Origin: Oceanobacillus zhaokaii
GTDB lineage: Bacteria > Bacillota > Bacilli > Bacillales > Amphibacillaceae
DNA length: 64,000 nt
Assembly: GCF_003352005.1 (NCBI RefSeq)
Contig: NZ_CP024848.1
Location: 939,001-1,003,000 of the forward strand
Direction of reading: 5' to 3'
Part shown: positions 43,748 through 52,997 of the stretch, piece after piece
How positions within the stretch are numbered: position 1 is the first letter of the stretch
Layout: every line of letters begins with the position of its first letter
Made by a program: the position numbers and the translations under genes
Notes under the pieces: generated by a model
Databases searched by the model: none
The model's input: the letters and a program-made list of their open reading frames with translations, nothing else
Told to the model about the DNA's origin: nothing

Positions 43748-44599
43748 ATGGGGTTCCACAGTAAACCAACGACATATGTTGGTCATGTCAGGTTAAAGGT
43801 AGAGAATTTACAAAGGTCTTTACAGTATTATCAAGAAATAATCGGATTCGATATTTTAGAACAAACATCTTCGTCAGCAAAACTGACTACAGATGGGAAG
43901 ACAAGTATCTTATCACTGGAACAACCTGAAAATGTCATTCCAAAACAAGGTAGAACTACAGGATTGTATCACTTTGCACTTCTTTTACCTGAGAAAACAG
44001 ACTTGGCTAATATCGTTGTCCACTTTACAGAAAAAGGTATCCGTTTCGGATCATCGGATCATCTTGTAAGTGAAGCACTATATTTACATGATCCAGATGG
44101 AAATGAGATTGAAATTTATATCGATCGAGATCCTTCTGAATGGAGCTGGAATGGTGAAGAGGTAGCCATGACAGTTGATCCATTGGATTTTGACCGATTA
44201 TTAAAAAACCGTGTGCCAGGTAAATCATGGGAAGGTCTGCCCGAAGGAACATTAATGGGGCATGTCCATTTGCATGTTTCTGAACTAGAAAAGACAGAAG
44301 AATTTTACGTGAAAGGTCTTGGATTTGATGTGGTTAACCGCTATGGAAGTCAGGCATTATTCCTCTCAACAGGTAAATACCATCATCATATCGGTGTTAA
44401 TACATGGAATGGAGTAGGAGCACCAAAGCCTCCAGAAAATGGTGTCGGTATGGAATCTTATACTCTTCTTTTACCTAATGAAGAAGCGTTCAATAAAACG
44501 ATTACCAATTTACGGAAAATCGAGGCAACAGTAATAGAAGAAGATGGAAAACATATCGTTTATGACCCGTCTGGAAATCGTATTGAATTAGTGTTTTAA
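43748..44599 (+). CDS. catE: catechol-2,3-dioxygenase CatE (VOC family)
   Basis: A 283-residue two-domain extradiol dioxygenase. Each half keeps VOC blocks: VGHVRLKVENLQRSLQYY, GLYHFALLLP, LHDPDGNEIEIY, then MGHVHLHVSELEKTEEFY, HHHIGVNTWNG and DPSGNRIELV. The C-terminal half supplies the Fe(II) 2-His-1-Glu set. It opens catechols next to the hydroxyls, removing quinone precursors. It starts 13 bases after catD behind a TAGGAGG site and matches B. subtilis CatE in length and order. Confidence 0.88.
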   Translation: MGFHSKPTTYVGHVRLKVENLQRSLQYYQEIIGFDILEQTSSSAKLTTDGKTSILSLEQPENVIPKQGRTTGLYHFALLLPEKTDLANIVVHFTEKGIRFGSSDHLVSEALYLHDPDGNEIEIYIDRDPSEWSWNGEEVAMTVDPLDFDRLLKNRVPGKSWEGLPEGTLMGHVHLHVSELEKTEEFYVKGLGFDVVNRYGSQALFLSTGKYHHHIGVNTWNGVGAPKPPENGVGMESYTLLLPNEEAFNKTITNLRKIEATVIEEDGKHIVYDPSGNRIELVF

Positions 44600-44614
44600 G
44601 AGGGGGGTAAAGAA

Positions 44615-45682
44615 TTGCCAACAAAAGAAACTAACGGCTTTGAAGTAGGGATATATACACTTGCAGATATAGGCCCAGATCCTCTTACTGGAAAATCAAT
44701 CAGTACTAAGCAAAGAATGGATGAAATAATGGATGCTGCCAAACTTGCTGAAGAAGCAGGCCTCGACATCTTCGGTGTGGGAGAGCATCACCGGTTAGAC
44801 TATGCTGTCTCGTCTCCGGCAGTAGTATTATCTGCAATTGCACAGGCAACAAAGCATATTAAACTAACAAGTGCTACGAGTGTATTAAGCACACTTGATC
44901 CTGTTCGACTATATGAAGATTTTGCTACATTAGATCTGATTTCAGACGGTCGTGCGGAAATATTGGCTGGTCGAGGAGCTTTCATTGAATCTTTCCCACT
45001 TTTTGGATACAGTACAAATGATTATAATGAGCTTTTTAGCGAGCATATGGATTTACTATTAAAGCTTAATGAAAACGAGATTGTATCTTGGAATGGAAAG
45101 TTTCGTTCCCCGTTAAATAACGCGGAGATCTCCCCTCGACCTGTCCAACAACAGTTACCAATCTGGATTGGAGTTGGAGGTACACCTGAAAGTGCTGCTC
45201 GTGCAGGAAGATTGGGAGTCGGGATGGCCTTAGCAATATTGGGTGGTGACCCAATGAGATTTAAGCCACTCGTTGATATATATAGAAGGGCAGGCTTACA
45301 GGCTGGACATTCACCGGATAAATTAAACATCGGAGTTACGGGACATGTCTATCTTGCAGAAACGACAGAAGAGGCAAAGGATGAGTTCTACCCATACTAC
45401 TCCAATTATTGGAATTATGTTAATCGCCAACGTGGAATGGGGACAAAAATGTCAAGAGATGACTTTGAACAAATAGCTAGTCCTGAAACAGCATTGTTTG
45501 TGGGTAGTCCGGAACAAGTTGTGGAGAAGATTCTTCGACAACATGAATTATATGGACATACACGTTTCTTAGCACAAATCGATATTGGTGGAATCCCATT
45601 TGATAAAGTAGTGAGAAATATTGAATTACTTTCTACAAACGTTGCACCAATGGTAAAGAAAGCAATTGGTCAAAACAGATAG
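44615..45682 (+). CDS. LLM-class flavin-dependent oxidoreductase
   Basis: A 355-residue luciferase-like TIM barrel: AKLAEEAGLDIFGVGEHHRLDYAVSS, TSVLSTLDPVRLYEDFATLDLISDGRAE, IWIGVGGTPESAARAGRLG, and a C-terminal GHTRFLAQIDIGGIP. Uses reduced flavin and O2 or acts as a flavin reductase. TTG start after GAGGGGGG, 15 bases from catE, so co-transcribed with catDE, a third gene not present in the B. subtilis catDE operon as I know it. A perfect terminator follows. Confidence 0.88.
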   Translation: MPTKETNGFEVGIYTLADIGPDPLTGKSISTKQRMDEIMDAAKLAEEAGLDIFGVGEHHRLDYAVSSPAVVLSAIAQATKHIKLTSATSVLSTLDPVRLYEDFATLDLISDGRAEILAGRGAFIESFPLFGYSTNDYNELFSEHMDLLLKLNENEIVSWNGKFRSPLNNAEISPRPVQQQLPIWIGVGGTPESAARAGRLGVGMALAILGGDPMRFKPLVDIYRRAGLQAGHSPDKLNIGVTGHVYLAETTEEAKDEFYPYYSNYWNYVNRQRGMGTKMSRDDFEQIASPETALFVGSPEQVVEKILRQHELYGHTRFLAQIDIGGIPFDKVVRNIELLSTNVAPMVKKAIGQNR

Positions 45683-45741
45683 CTAGTTGTAAAGCAGGGC
45701 GTCTCCTGTGAATGGTGAGAATCAGTATATTGCAAATCCAA

Positions 45742-45787
45742 CCCTGAATTCGTAAAAAATGAACATTTACGAATTCAGGGTTTTTAT
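45742..45787 (+). terminator. terminator of the cat operon
   Basis: A 15-base perfect stem (CCCTGAATTCGTAAA and complement), loop of 9, then TTTTT. Confidence 0.92.
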
Positions 45788-45945
45788 ATTTTCTTAATTT
45801 CTTTAGAATCATATTTTTGCTAAAAAAATAAAATAATGGAGCTTTTGTCAAAAGTATGCATAAATAATAATTGATGATAAAAGGAGGAGAATTGATAAAT
45901 TAGCTTTTGGATTACAGACTTTATAAATAAGGGAGTGTGAGCGGG

Positions 45946-46515
45946 ATGGTATATTTAGGTCATAAACCTCAACTAAAAGGGGAAAAGGTTGTTCTTAGAC
46001 CTTTTAAAGATGAAGACTTTCCATATATTGAGGAATGCTTAAAGGATTATGAAGTAATAAAACTGACAGGAAGCAGCTTGGACTTTGATAGGGAAAGAGA
46101 ATCAATTCTGCATTGGTACAATACCAGACATGAACAAACCGATCGAATGGATCTTGCTATTGTTGACCAATCTCAAGGAATCCTAGTGGGAGAAGTAGTA
46201 ATCAATTTATATGATGAAAAAAATCATAGTATGAATTTTAGAATACTTATTGGACCAAAGGGAAGGAATCGTGGTCTAGGAACGGAAGCAACTCAACTCA
46301 TAATTGATTATGTATTTAAAAACACTACACTTGCTCAACTAACTTTAAGTGTTTTTGACTTCAATCCAAGGGCTAAGTATGTTTATGAGAAAGTTGGCTT
46401 TGTTAAAGATAGTATTGATGAAAAAGAACTGGAATTTGAAGGGAAATGGATAGACTCTATTAATATGAAATTAACAAGAGAAAATTGGGAGAAAAGTGTA
46501 AATCCTGCCACATAG
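45946..46515 (+). CDS. GNAT-family N-acetyltransferase (RimJ/RimL-like)
   Basis: A 189-residue GNAT: VVLRPFKDEDF at the start, acetyl-CoA loop KGRNRGLGTEA, and FNPRAKYVYEKVGFVKD as motif B. ATG 45946 lies 8-9 bases after GGGAG; the upstream GTG (45937) is too close to it. Substrate unknown. Confidence 0.82.
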   Translation: MVYLGHKPQLKGEKVVLRPFKDEDFPYIEECLKDYEVIKLTGSSLDFDRERESILHWYNTRHEQTDRMDLAIVDQSQGILVGEVVINLYDEKNHSMNFRILIGPKGRNRGLGTEATQLIIDYVFKNTTLAQLTLSVFDFNPRAKYVYEKVGFVKDSIDEKELEFEGKWIDSINMKLTRENWEKSVNPAT

Positions 46516-46614
46516 ATAAATCGGTTGAGCCCAAATTCTTCTTATTGTATGAAATGGACTGGTTTGCTGAATAAACATTGAGGGTGCTGGGATATTAGTA
46601 CAGAGGTGAAGTTT

Positions 46615-47052
46615 ATGAAAAAATTAAGTGTAGCAGCGATGCTAATCACTTTCATTACCTTTGTACCAAGCAATAATTACGCGCAAACAGTTGTGGAATG
46701 TCCAAAGATCAAACAATTAGAGGAGACATCTATTAAAGATAAGGATGAACTATTAAATGCACTCCGGATAATTGTTCATAATACTTACGAGAAAGATGAT
46801 TATGGAGAACTGTTTTCAGAGTGGGAGATAATAACTTCTCTCCCTTTTCCGAAAACAGTTGGACAAGAAAATAATGAAGTCTATTATGAGATGGCAAAAA
46901 ACTTTTGTGGAGAAGCAGTTGCTAATAAATCATGGTTAGTAAGATTGTATTTTCCTAAATGGGAAGGAAAAAGTGCCAGTGCGTCAGAAGGTCAGATCTT
47001 TCTATCAAAGAGTAAGGAAAAAGGATGGTTTGTTTGGTTTAGATATCACTAA
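46615..47052 (+). CDS. secreted protein of unknown function (145 aa)
   Basis: Signal peptide MKKLSVAAMLITFITFVPS with a likely cut after NNYAQ. The mature part has two cysteines (ECPKIK, NFCGEA) and a conserved-looking SWLVRLYFPKW...GQIFLSKSKEKGWFVWFRYH end. Start chosen behind AGAGGTGAAG. Not recognised. Confidence 0.68.
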   Translation: MKKLSVAAMLITFITFVPSNNYAQTVVECPKIKQLEETSIKDKDELLNALRIIVHNTYEKDDYGELFSEWEIITSLPFPKTVGQENNEVYYEMAKNFCGEAVANKSWLVRLYFPKWEGKSASASEGQIFLSKSKEKGWFVWFRYH

Positions 47053-47281
47053 TTATATCATTAAAAGGCAGGGGAGTATCGTAGGCAATTTCCCTGCCAC
47101 TAAAATTCATTGTTAATCCAATTCTAAAAAAGTTCCAACTCCTTCTTAAAAAAAGGGTTAGTTATCACTATTTACAATATATGGTAAAATGAACAAGGAT
47201 TTATAGATAGGTAGTCCTAGAGAATACATACCTCTAGGAACTTTATCTGTTTTTAAAATGATGAAAGGATTGGTTTGAAGA
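47053..47281 (+). promoter_or_regulatory. leader of the 47282 lipoprotein gene with hairpin
   Basis: A hairpin TCCTAGAG/CTCTAGGA at about 47215-47240 lies 40 bases before the next start. TTACAATATATGGTAAAAT near 47172 is a possible -10 region. Function uncertain. Confidence 0.35.
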
Positions 47282-47983
47282 ATGAAAGGGTTAACAAAGA
47301 CTTTTTATTTTATTATTGTCTTATTTATGCTAGCAGGATGTGGTGGCAATACAAACGAAGAATCTGCAACCGATTCTTTAGAAAAGAATGCTGCTGTCGA
47401 AACTGCAGAAGGTGATGCAATCGAAACAGAAGAAAGCACGTTAACAAGTGAGTTAGAGGAATCAGACATTGATGATGCAAATCATATCACTTCAGAAGAA
47501 TCTGTATCGATTGAGTCGGATAGTATCATGCAAGAAAATAGTGAAACGAATGAGGTTGACAAGGAAGACGATGAAACACTATCCCAATATTCTAGTGAAC
47601 AAATCGAATTTGCTCGAGTATGGAGGCAACTTGGACCAAATCAAGAGATAGATGTATTGGATGTTCAACATATTCCTGCGGGCACACTACTTAATCCTGA
47701 TGATGGCACTGATGTTGGTTATCCAGAGGATGTTATTCAATTACGTGGTTCCCGCTTAGTAGATGGAATAGTGACCTATAGCGGAAATGGAGATGGCACA
47801 ATCAATGTATACAACGTTCCATCGCGTTGGTATGGTGGATTTCCTCCTCCTGATGATATAGACAAAGAAAAAGTACGAGAAGATATGGAGGACATCATTA
47901 ACAATACTAAGCTAGTGTACGTTGACCCAGGTGACGATAAAGAAATTATAGAATTAATCGAACTGCTAAATGTTCATTATTAA
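47282..47983 (+). CDS. acidic lipoprotein of unknown function (233 aa)
   Basis: Lipobox LAGC (Cys20). About 85 residues of Glu/Ser/Thr-rich, probably extended wall-spanning sequence are followed by a folded domain (YSSEQIEFARVWRQLG, VYNVPSRWYGGFPPP, TKLVYVDPGDDKEIIELIELL). Similar lipoproteins occur in Bacilli; function unknown. Confidence 0.72.
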   Translation: MKGLTKTFYFIIVLFMLAGCGGNTNEESATDSLEKNAAVETAEGDAIETEESTLTSELEESDIDDANHITSEESVSIESDSIMQENSETNEVDKEDDETLSQYSSEQIEFARVWRQLGPNQEIDVLDVQHIPAGTLLNPDDGTDVGYPEDVIQLRGSRLVDGIVTYSGNGDGTINVYNVPSRWYGGFPPPDDIDKEKVREDMEDIINNTKLVYVDPGDDKEIIELIELLNVHY

Positions 47984-48089
47984 GCAAACGAGTAAAAGAG
48001 TGTACGAAAGTAAAAATCTAATAAGGATAATGAAACATTCACTATAGGAAAAAGGATGTCTAGATAACTAGACTGGTGGAGGAATACTT

Positions 48090-48548
48090 ATGAAAACGTG
48101 GACAAGGGATATAGAAATAAATGCTCCGATTGAACAGGTGTGGAGCTATTTTGGCGGTTCCCTGGAAGAAATGCAAAAAATCATGCCACAGGTTGTCGAT
48201 CAGAAGCCTGTTAAAATAACGGAAGAGATAGTTGGAAGTGTCTATCGTCAAAAATATAAAGAAGGTAAACGAATCGAAGAATATGATGTGGAAACACTGG
48301 AATATTTGAATGAACCGGATCATAGAAAGTTGAAAATTGGTTTTACACTTGCCAAAATGTTTGAAATCACCGCCCTCTATGAATTAAAAAAGCTAAATGA
48401 AAATAAAACATACTTAAAATATACAACTACTAATCGCCCATTAAAATGGTTTGTGAAAATCTTTTTAATCTTTGCATCCGATAAGGTGGTTGTTGAATTC
48501 CTGGAACGTGTGAAACGTGTAGCTGAAGCAGAAACACGTAATTCATAA
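48090..48548 (+). CDS. SRPBCC-family protein
   Basis: A 152-residue START/Bet v1-like protein: RDIEINAPIEQVWSYF opens the fold, YELKKLNENKTYLKY lines the cavity, and a long C-terminal helix (VVVEFLERVKRVAEAE) closes it. Members bind hydrophobic ligands or act as cyclases. GGTGGAGGAAT site. Confidence 0.82.
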   Translation: MKTWTRDIEINAPIEQVWSYFGGSLEEMQKIMPQVVDQKPVKITEEIVGSVYRQKYKEGKRIEEYDVETLEYLNEPDHRKLKIGFTLAKMFEITALYELKKLNENKTYLKYTTTNRPLKWFVKIFLIFASDKVVVEFLERVKRVAEAETRNS

Positions 48549-48569
48549 TCGTATGCATCTATTTATGCA

Positions 48570-48610
48570 GCAAAATTACGACTCGGTCATGAGCTGAGTC
48601 GTAATTTTGC
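48570..48610. terminator. perfect hairpin between convergent genes
   Basis: GCAAAATTACGACTC and its complement form a 15-base stem with an 11-base loop, rich in A on one arm and T on the other. Serves SRPBCC (+) and alaT (-) ends. Confidence 0.75.
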
Positions 48611-48715
48611 CTCTATATTCTGTTGAGTTTTAATCATTGGATCAACTTCAATTATAACGATAATAGGGATGAAATGGACGATACTCGCAGTAGTGAGCAG
48701 TTGACTACTGTTTGT

Positions 48716-49921
48716 TTATTTTACTTCTTCCAATACAGTGTTTTTCGTTCTCACGAGAGACTCCATATAACGTCCTATTCGATTCATCGCAATCTCGATC
48801 TGTTCAATGGAAGCAGCATAGGAACAGCGGATATAGCCTTCACCAGATGCTCCAAATGCATTGCCTGGAACAACTGCAACTTTTTCCTCCTGAAGCAAGC
48901 CTTGTGCAAATTCTTCTGATGTCAACCCAGATTTTTTAATCGAAGGGAACACATAGAAAGCTCCACCTGGGGTATGGCACTCCAGCCCAATCCGATTAAG
49001 TGACTGAACGGTAAAGTTCCGTCTCCTCCAGTAGCTTTGCCGCATTTTCTCAACCTGCTCAGAACTGTTGCGCAATGCTTCAATTGCTCCCATTTGCAGC
49101 ATAGTTGGTGCACACATTGTTGTATATTGATAAATCTTCACCATGACACTGATTAATTCCCGTGGTGCAGCAAGGAAACCTAAGCGCCAGCCTGTCATGG
49201 CAAACCCTTTAGAAAATCCATTAACTAGAATAGTCCGTTCATACATACTTGGAATGGACGCAAAACTGGTAAATTCCTGATCATATGTCAGTTCTGCATA
49301 AATTTCATCGGAAACGACTAGAAGATCATGTTTTTCAACTACGGCTGCAATTGCCGTCAGTTCGTCCTTATTCAGGCTTGTGCCTGTCGGATTATTTGGT
49401 GAACATAAAAGAATAGCCTTTGTCTTGGAAGTAATTACTTCCTCAAGCTGATCAGGTGTCACCTTAAAACCGTTATCTGCATTTGTTTCAACTCTGATTG
49501 GCACTCCCCCGGCCATTGTTACAATTGCGGCATAGGAAACAAAGGCAGGTTCGATAATTAGTACTTCATCCCCGGGGTTCAAGATGGCCCGGAATGCGAG
49601 ATCAAGCGACTGACTGGCTCCAACCGTAACAATTATCTGATTTTCCGGCTGATATTCAACCTGGAATCTTCTGTTTAAATAATTGGAGATTTCCTGGCGA
49701 AGTTCCAGTAATCCGGCATTGGCTGTATAAGCTGTTTGCCCGCTCCGAAGGGCCTCGATGGCAAACTCTCGAATATTCCATGGAGTAATAAAATCCGGTT
49801 CGCCAACCCCGAGCGAAATAACGTCATCCATACTTGCAGCCAGGTCAAAGAATTTACGGATTCCGGATGGTTCGAGTCTCATTGCTGTTGTGGACAGATA
49901 CTGCTGATAATCTATACTCAT
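48716..49921 (-). CDS. alaT: alanine/aromatic-type class I aminotransferase (AlaT)
   Basis: A 401-residue PLP aminotransferase. SPNNPTG at 174-180, D205 in VSDEIYAE, PLP lysine K238 in NGFSKGFAMTGWRLG, and a C-terminal arginine in GYIRCSYA. It overlaps by 4 bases the Lrp-type regulator gene before it. The same pair in B. subtilis (yugH-yugG, alaT-alaR) makes alanine from pyruvate. Substrate is inferred from this context. Confidence 0.85.
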   Translation of the reverse strand: MSIDYQQYLSTTAMRLEPSGIRKFFDLAASMDDVISLGVGEPDFITPWNIREFAIEALRSGQTAYTANAGLLELRQEISNYLNRRFQVEYQPENQIIVTVGASQSLDLAFRAILNPGDEVLIIEPAFVSYAAIVTMAGGVPIRVETNADNGFKVTPDQLEEVITSKTKAILLCSPNNPTGTSLNKDELTAIAAVVEKHDLLVVSDEIYAELTYDQEFTSFASIPSMYERTILVNGFSKGFAMTGWRLGFLAAPRELISVMVKIYQYTTMCAPTMLQMGAIEALRNSSEQVEKMRQSYWRRRNFTVQSLNRIGLECHTPGGAFYVFPSIKKSGLTSEEFAQGLLQEEKVAVVPGNAFGASGEGYIRCSYAASIEQIEIAMNRIGRYMESLVRTKNTVLEEVK

Positions 49922-50421
49922 GGAGAAACCACCATTCTCCGATCTTTGTCTTCTTCGCCTTCAATAATGACTCCGTCGTGTTTATATTTTTTTAGCATGA
50001 AATGGCTTGTCGTAGATACAACATTTTCAATGGTCGCTAATTTATTGGAAACAAACAAGGCGATTTCCTGCATGGTCTTACCTTCAATTGTTACCGATAA
50101 ATCATATGTACCAGACATCAGATAAAGCGAACGGACTTCTGGGTAGCGGTAAATTTGCTCAGCTATCTCATTAAAGCCAACTCCGCGTTGTGGTGTCACT
50201 TTAACATCAATCATCGCAACAATCGTTTCTTTTCCTTCAATTTTGTTCCAGTCAATCAGAGTAGGATAGCTTACGATGACTTTTTCTTCTTCCAATTTCT
50301 TAATCAGTTTATTAACGTTTTCTTCCGTCATTTCTAGCTGCATTGCAATGGATTTGGCAGAAACACGGTGATTTTCATCCAATATCGCTAGAATATTTAA
50401 CTCTTGATTTGTCAACTTCAA
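49918..50421 (-). CDS. alaR: Lrp/AsnC-family regulator (AlaR)
   Basis: A 167-residue Lrp/AsnC protein. N-terminal HTH (LNILAILDENHRVSAKSIAMQL, NVNKLIKKLEEEKVI) and a RAM ligand domain (VRSLYLMSGTYDLSVTIEG). It is coupled to alaT by an ATGA overlap. Probably an alanine- or amino-acid-responsive regulator of the pair. Confidence 0.85.
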   Translation of the reverse strand: MKLTNQELNILAILDENHRVSAKSIAMQLEMTEENVNKLIKKLEEEKVIVSYPTLIDWNKIEGKETIVAMIDVKVTPQRGVGFNEIAEQIYRYPEVRSLYLMSGTYDLSVTIEGKTMQEIALFVSNKLATIENVVSTTSHFMLKKYKHDGVIIEGEEDKDRRMVVSP

Positions 50422-50725
50422 TCAATACGCCTCCCATTGCACTCAATTTATTAACTTACAAATCATATATCACAGATGAGAATGCAATGTGAAAATTATA
50501 TCATCATTCGGAATGAAACTGAAACAGATATAGGGAATTAATAATGAATAAAACAGTGTAATTCCGTCTGAAAATAGTAAAATAGAAAGGTTGAAGTGGA
50601 CAGAATAGTTGAATAAATATATAAAGAATGGATTAATTTATACGTTAGCGTTAAAACTAAAGCATTCTTTTTAATAAAGACATGAATACCGTTTTTTTAT
50701 CATACTATATTCTGGAGGTGAAAAA
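50422..50725. promoter_or_regulatory. divergent region between alaR and cwlJ
   Basis: About 300 AT-rich bases. CATACTAT at 50701-50708 resembles the SigE -10 (CATACAAT), fitting cwlJ's known mother-cell expression. The start point would fall almost on the ribosome site, and the -35 is poor, so this is only suggestive. Confidence 0.35.
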
Positions 50726-51169
50726 ATGGCAAGAGTAGCTTACCGAGAGGCAGACGTTGATTTGATGGCAAGGATGATGAGAGCAGAAGCTGAAGGTGAA
50801 GGAAGACAAGGGATGCTATATGTTGGAAATGTAATTGTTAATCGTGCTGTTGCAGATTGTATTGATTTTAGAGATGTGAGAACAATTGAAGATGTCATTT
50901 TTCAGATACAAGGAGGAAATTACTCTTTTGAGGCTGTTCAAAAAGGCAATGTTTTTTATCAAAGAGCCAGAGATTCTGAAAGAAGATTAGCAAGAAGGAA
51001 TTTGGAAAGCTGGAGAGATCACCCAGCGAAATATGCTCTTTGGTACTTTAATCCATTTGATGCTCCGTGTCCACCAACATGGTTCGACCAGCCCTTTACT
51101 GGTCAATTTAAACAGCATTGTTTTTATGAACCATTGCCCGGAACATGTGATAGTGTTTATATGGGTTAG
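50726..51169 (+). CDS. cwlJ: spore cortex-lytic enzyme CwlJ
   Basis: A 147-residue hydrolase_2 (SleB-type) protein without a signal peptide, matching CwlJ over its length: DLMARMMRAEAEGEGRQGMLYVGNVIVNR with the catalytic Glu, YQRARDSERRLARR, PAKYALWYFNPF and a C-terminal FKQHCFYEPLPGTC. CwlJ is placed in the spore coat and, activated by calcium dipicolinate, degrades cortex peptidoglycan at germination with GerQ (not in this window). GGAGGTG site. Shows that the organism forms spores. Confidence 0.93.
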   Translation: MARVAYREADVDLMARMMRAEAEGEGRQGMLYVGNVIVNRAVADCIDFRDVRTIEDVIFQIQGGNYSFEAVQKGNVFYQRARDSERRLARRNLESWRDHPAKYALWYFNPFDAPCPPTWFDQPFTGQFKQHCFYEPLPGTCDSVYMG

Positions 51170-51208
51170 GTTGTACAGGAGTTTTTATTGTTTTAGAGTT
51201 TGCTTGCT

Positions 51209-51248
51209 CAAAAAGGGAACTTCCTGGATAGCGGGAGTTCCCTTTTTG
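51209..51248 (+). terminator. cwlJ terminator
   Basis: CAAAAAGGGAACT/AGTTCCCTTTTTG with a 14-base loop. Confidence 0.85.
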
Positions 51249-51363
51249 CAAGGGATAAAAGGAAGATTTACACTTTTTTACGTTTAGTTGGTTTGTATAG
51301 ATATATTATAGTAGAGTAGTATTCACAGTAATTATGGGCAGCGCAGAAATGTGGGAGTCGTAC

Positions 51364-52053
51364 ATGCTAGGAAATCAAGAAAGGAAATTTAAAAAATTTA
51401 TACTGCATATGAATGTTTCTATGAACTTATTCTTTTTGCTTTCTTTTGGGGCATTATGCAGCTTGGCAGTTTTTTCTCTAGAGCTTTTTCTTTTATTTAT
51501 ATTTATTAGTTTTGTAGAATTGGCGTTTGCATGGTGTTGGTGGAAAAATGGTATGGATATGGTTCGCTTTAAGGAAGTAATGACTATTTTAGCCATTTTA
51601 AATATTGGTTTCTATTCCGTTATGCCACTTATCTTTTTTGCCTATGGTTCAATTATTTTTTTAGTAGTTTGTGCAATCTATTTGGCTGTTTTAGGATTTA
51701 CGATTTTAAAAAGATCTGTTATTGCTGATGGAATTCTTAATCCAAAAGATTCCAAAATCAGAAAAGGATTTATGGTCGGGTCGGTCGTTATCATGCTTGT
51801 TGGGGGATTTGCCTCTGGAAGGAATGGACAGGAAGGGCTTGTTCTACAGCAATTGACTGATTTAGGGCACAAGATATATGCGTTTTCCGTTCTGTATTTA
51901 ATTGGTTTATTGATATTGATGACATTTGTATCTCCGGTTATATTAAAACACAAAGAAGCGAAAATTGAAGCGGAAAAGCCATTAAGAAGAAAAACAACCA
52001 GAGCACAAAGACGCAGAGAGGCGGAGAAAAAGAAGAATGCAGTAAGGAACTGA
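51364..52053 (+). CDS. multi-span membrane protein of unknown function (229 aa)
   Basis: Six to seven hydrophobic segments and a strongly basic tail (RRKTTRAQRRREAEKKK). ATG 51364 chosen after GTGGGAG; an ATG at 51334 has no site. Not recognised. Confidence 0.68.
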   Translation: MLGNQERKFKKFILHMNVSMNLFFLLSFGALCSLAVFSLELFLLFIFISFVELAFAWCWWKNGMDMVRFKEVMTILAILNIGFYSVMPLIFFAYGSIIFLVVCAIYLAVLGFTILKRSVIADGILNPKDSKIRKGFMVGSVVIMLVGGFASGRNGQEGLVLQQLTDLGHKIYAFSVLYLIGLLILMTFVSPVILKHKEAKIEAEKPLRRKTTRAQRRREAEKKKNAVRN

Positions 52054-52075
52054 AAAGAACTTAGTAAACCAAACT

Positions 52076-52108
52076 GGGAGATCGCCAAGATGGCGATCTC
52101 CTTATATT
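52076..52108 (+). terminator. terminator, GATCG hairpin family
   Basis: GGAGATCGCC/GGCGATCTCC with loop AAGAT, then TTATATT. Same sequence type as hairpins at 20286, 22901 and 42675. Confidence 0.7.
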
Positions 52109-52203
52109 AATTACACAGGAAGAGAAATTCTGCAGTGACCTCTAGTCTTAGAATTTTATTTTTTACCTATGAAAAGGGTAATCAATAAGACAATGAACAA
52201 ATG

Positions 52204-52230
52204 AAAAAACCACTTCACCAAGAAGTGGTT
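52204..52230 (-). terminator. terminator of the small lipoprotein gene
   Basis: On the minus strand AACCACTTC-type stem CCACTTCTTGGTGAAGTGG is followed by TTTTTT. Confidence 0.8.
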
Positions 52231-52234
52231 CCAG

Positions 52235-52666
52235 TTAAAATCCGAGGTCTTCAATTTGAGTTTTCAGTTCAGTGATATTCTCAATCGTTTGATATATTTC
52301 GGAGTTCTGAAGTTGTTCTACTGCTACTTCGCCATTTTGAATAATACCTTCTGTAATATCAAGAAGCTGTTGATTCTTTTCTGTAAGATTTTGATGTATT
52401 CCATCTGCAATTTCTGGAGCATCGATTGCATTAAAATCTGTAATCGATTTTTCTAGAGTTATTAATTGTGTTTCAAGCTCTTCTTTTGCTGCGGGGTCAG
52501 AAACTGCTTGATTCACGAGTCCGGAAGTTTCTTCCGTGAAATTGCTTAAATCATTTAGATATTCCGTGGCTTCTGTGGCATAGTTTAATGTATCATTCGT
52601 TTCCTCAATAAAGGAACATCCAGTAAGTGCTATCGATAATAATAAAAGTGTTATTATTTTTTTCAT
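52235..52666 (-). CDS. small helical lipoprotein (DUF6376-like)
   Basis: A 143-residue lipoprotein: MKKIITLLLLSIALTGC (Cys17), then amphipathic helices with many Glu, Asn and Thr (ETNDTLNYATEATEYLNDL, LEKSITDFNAIDAPEIADGI). Likely coiled-coil on the outer face. Good AAAGGAGC site. Function unknown. Confidence 0.75.
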   Translation of the reverse strand: MKKIITLLLLSIALTGCSFIEETNDTLNYATEATEYLNDLSNFTEETSGLVNQAVSDPAAKEELETQLITLEKSITDFNAIDAPEIADGIHQNLTEKNQQLLDITEGIIQNGEVAVEQLQNSEIYQTIENITELKTQIEDLGF

Positions 52667-52997
52667 TTGAAGCTCCTTTCGTGTGCTTATATTTTAACTT
52701 ATACATTGGAATTTGTCCTCAATCAATAAATGGAATTAATAATAAAGAAGGCAAAAGTAATAAGGTCTATTTTAAAAGTGATTAAACCGTCATTTTAGAA
52801 TATTGTAGTGGAAGGAAGTGTCAATTATGGAGAAGAATTTATTAGTAGCGTACTAGAAGGTTATTGAACCTTAGAATCTGAGGAAGTGCATAAGATTATA
52901 TTGTGGTTTAGAATAGTATGTTTTTATATTTAGGCTCAATTCTTCAAAGAGAACTGCGCCTTTTGGAAAAAGGGGAATTGCTCATATTACATTTAAG
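52667..52997. other. intergenic, nothing supported
   Basis: AT-rich; a short frame at 52827 ends after few codons. A weak stem AAAGAGAACTGCGCCTTTT near 52946 is the only structure. Confidence 0.35.
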
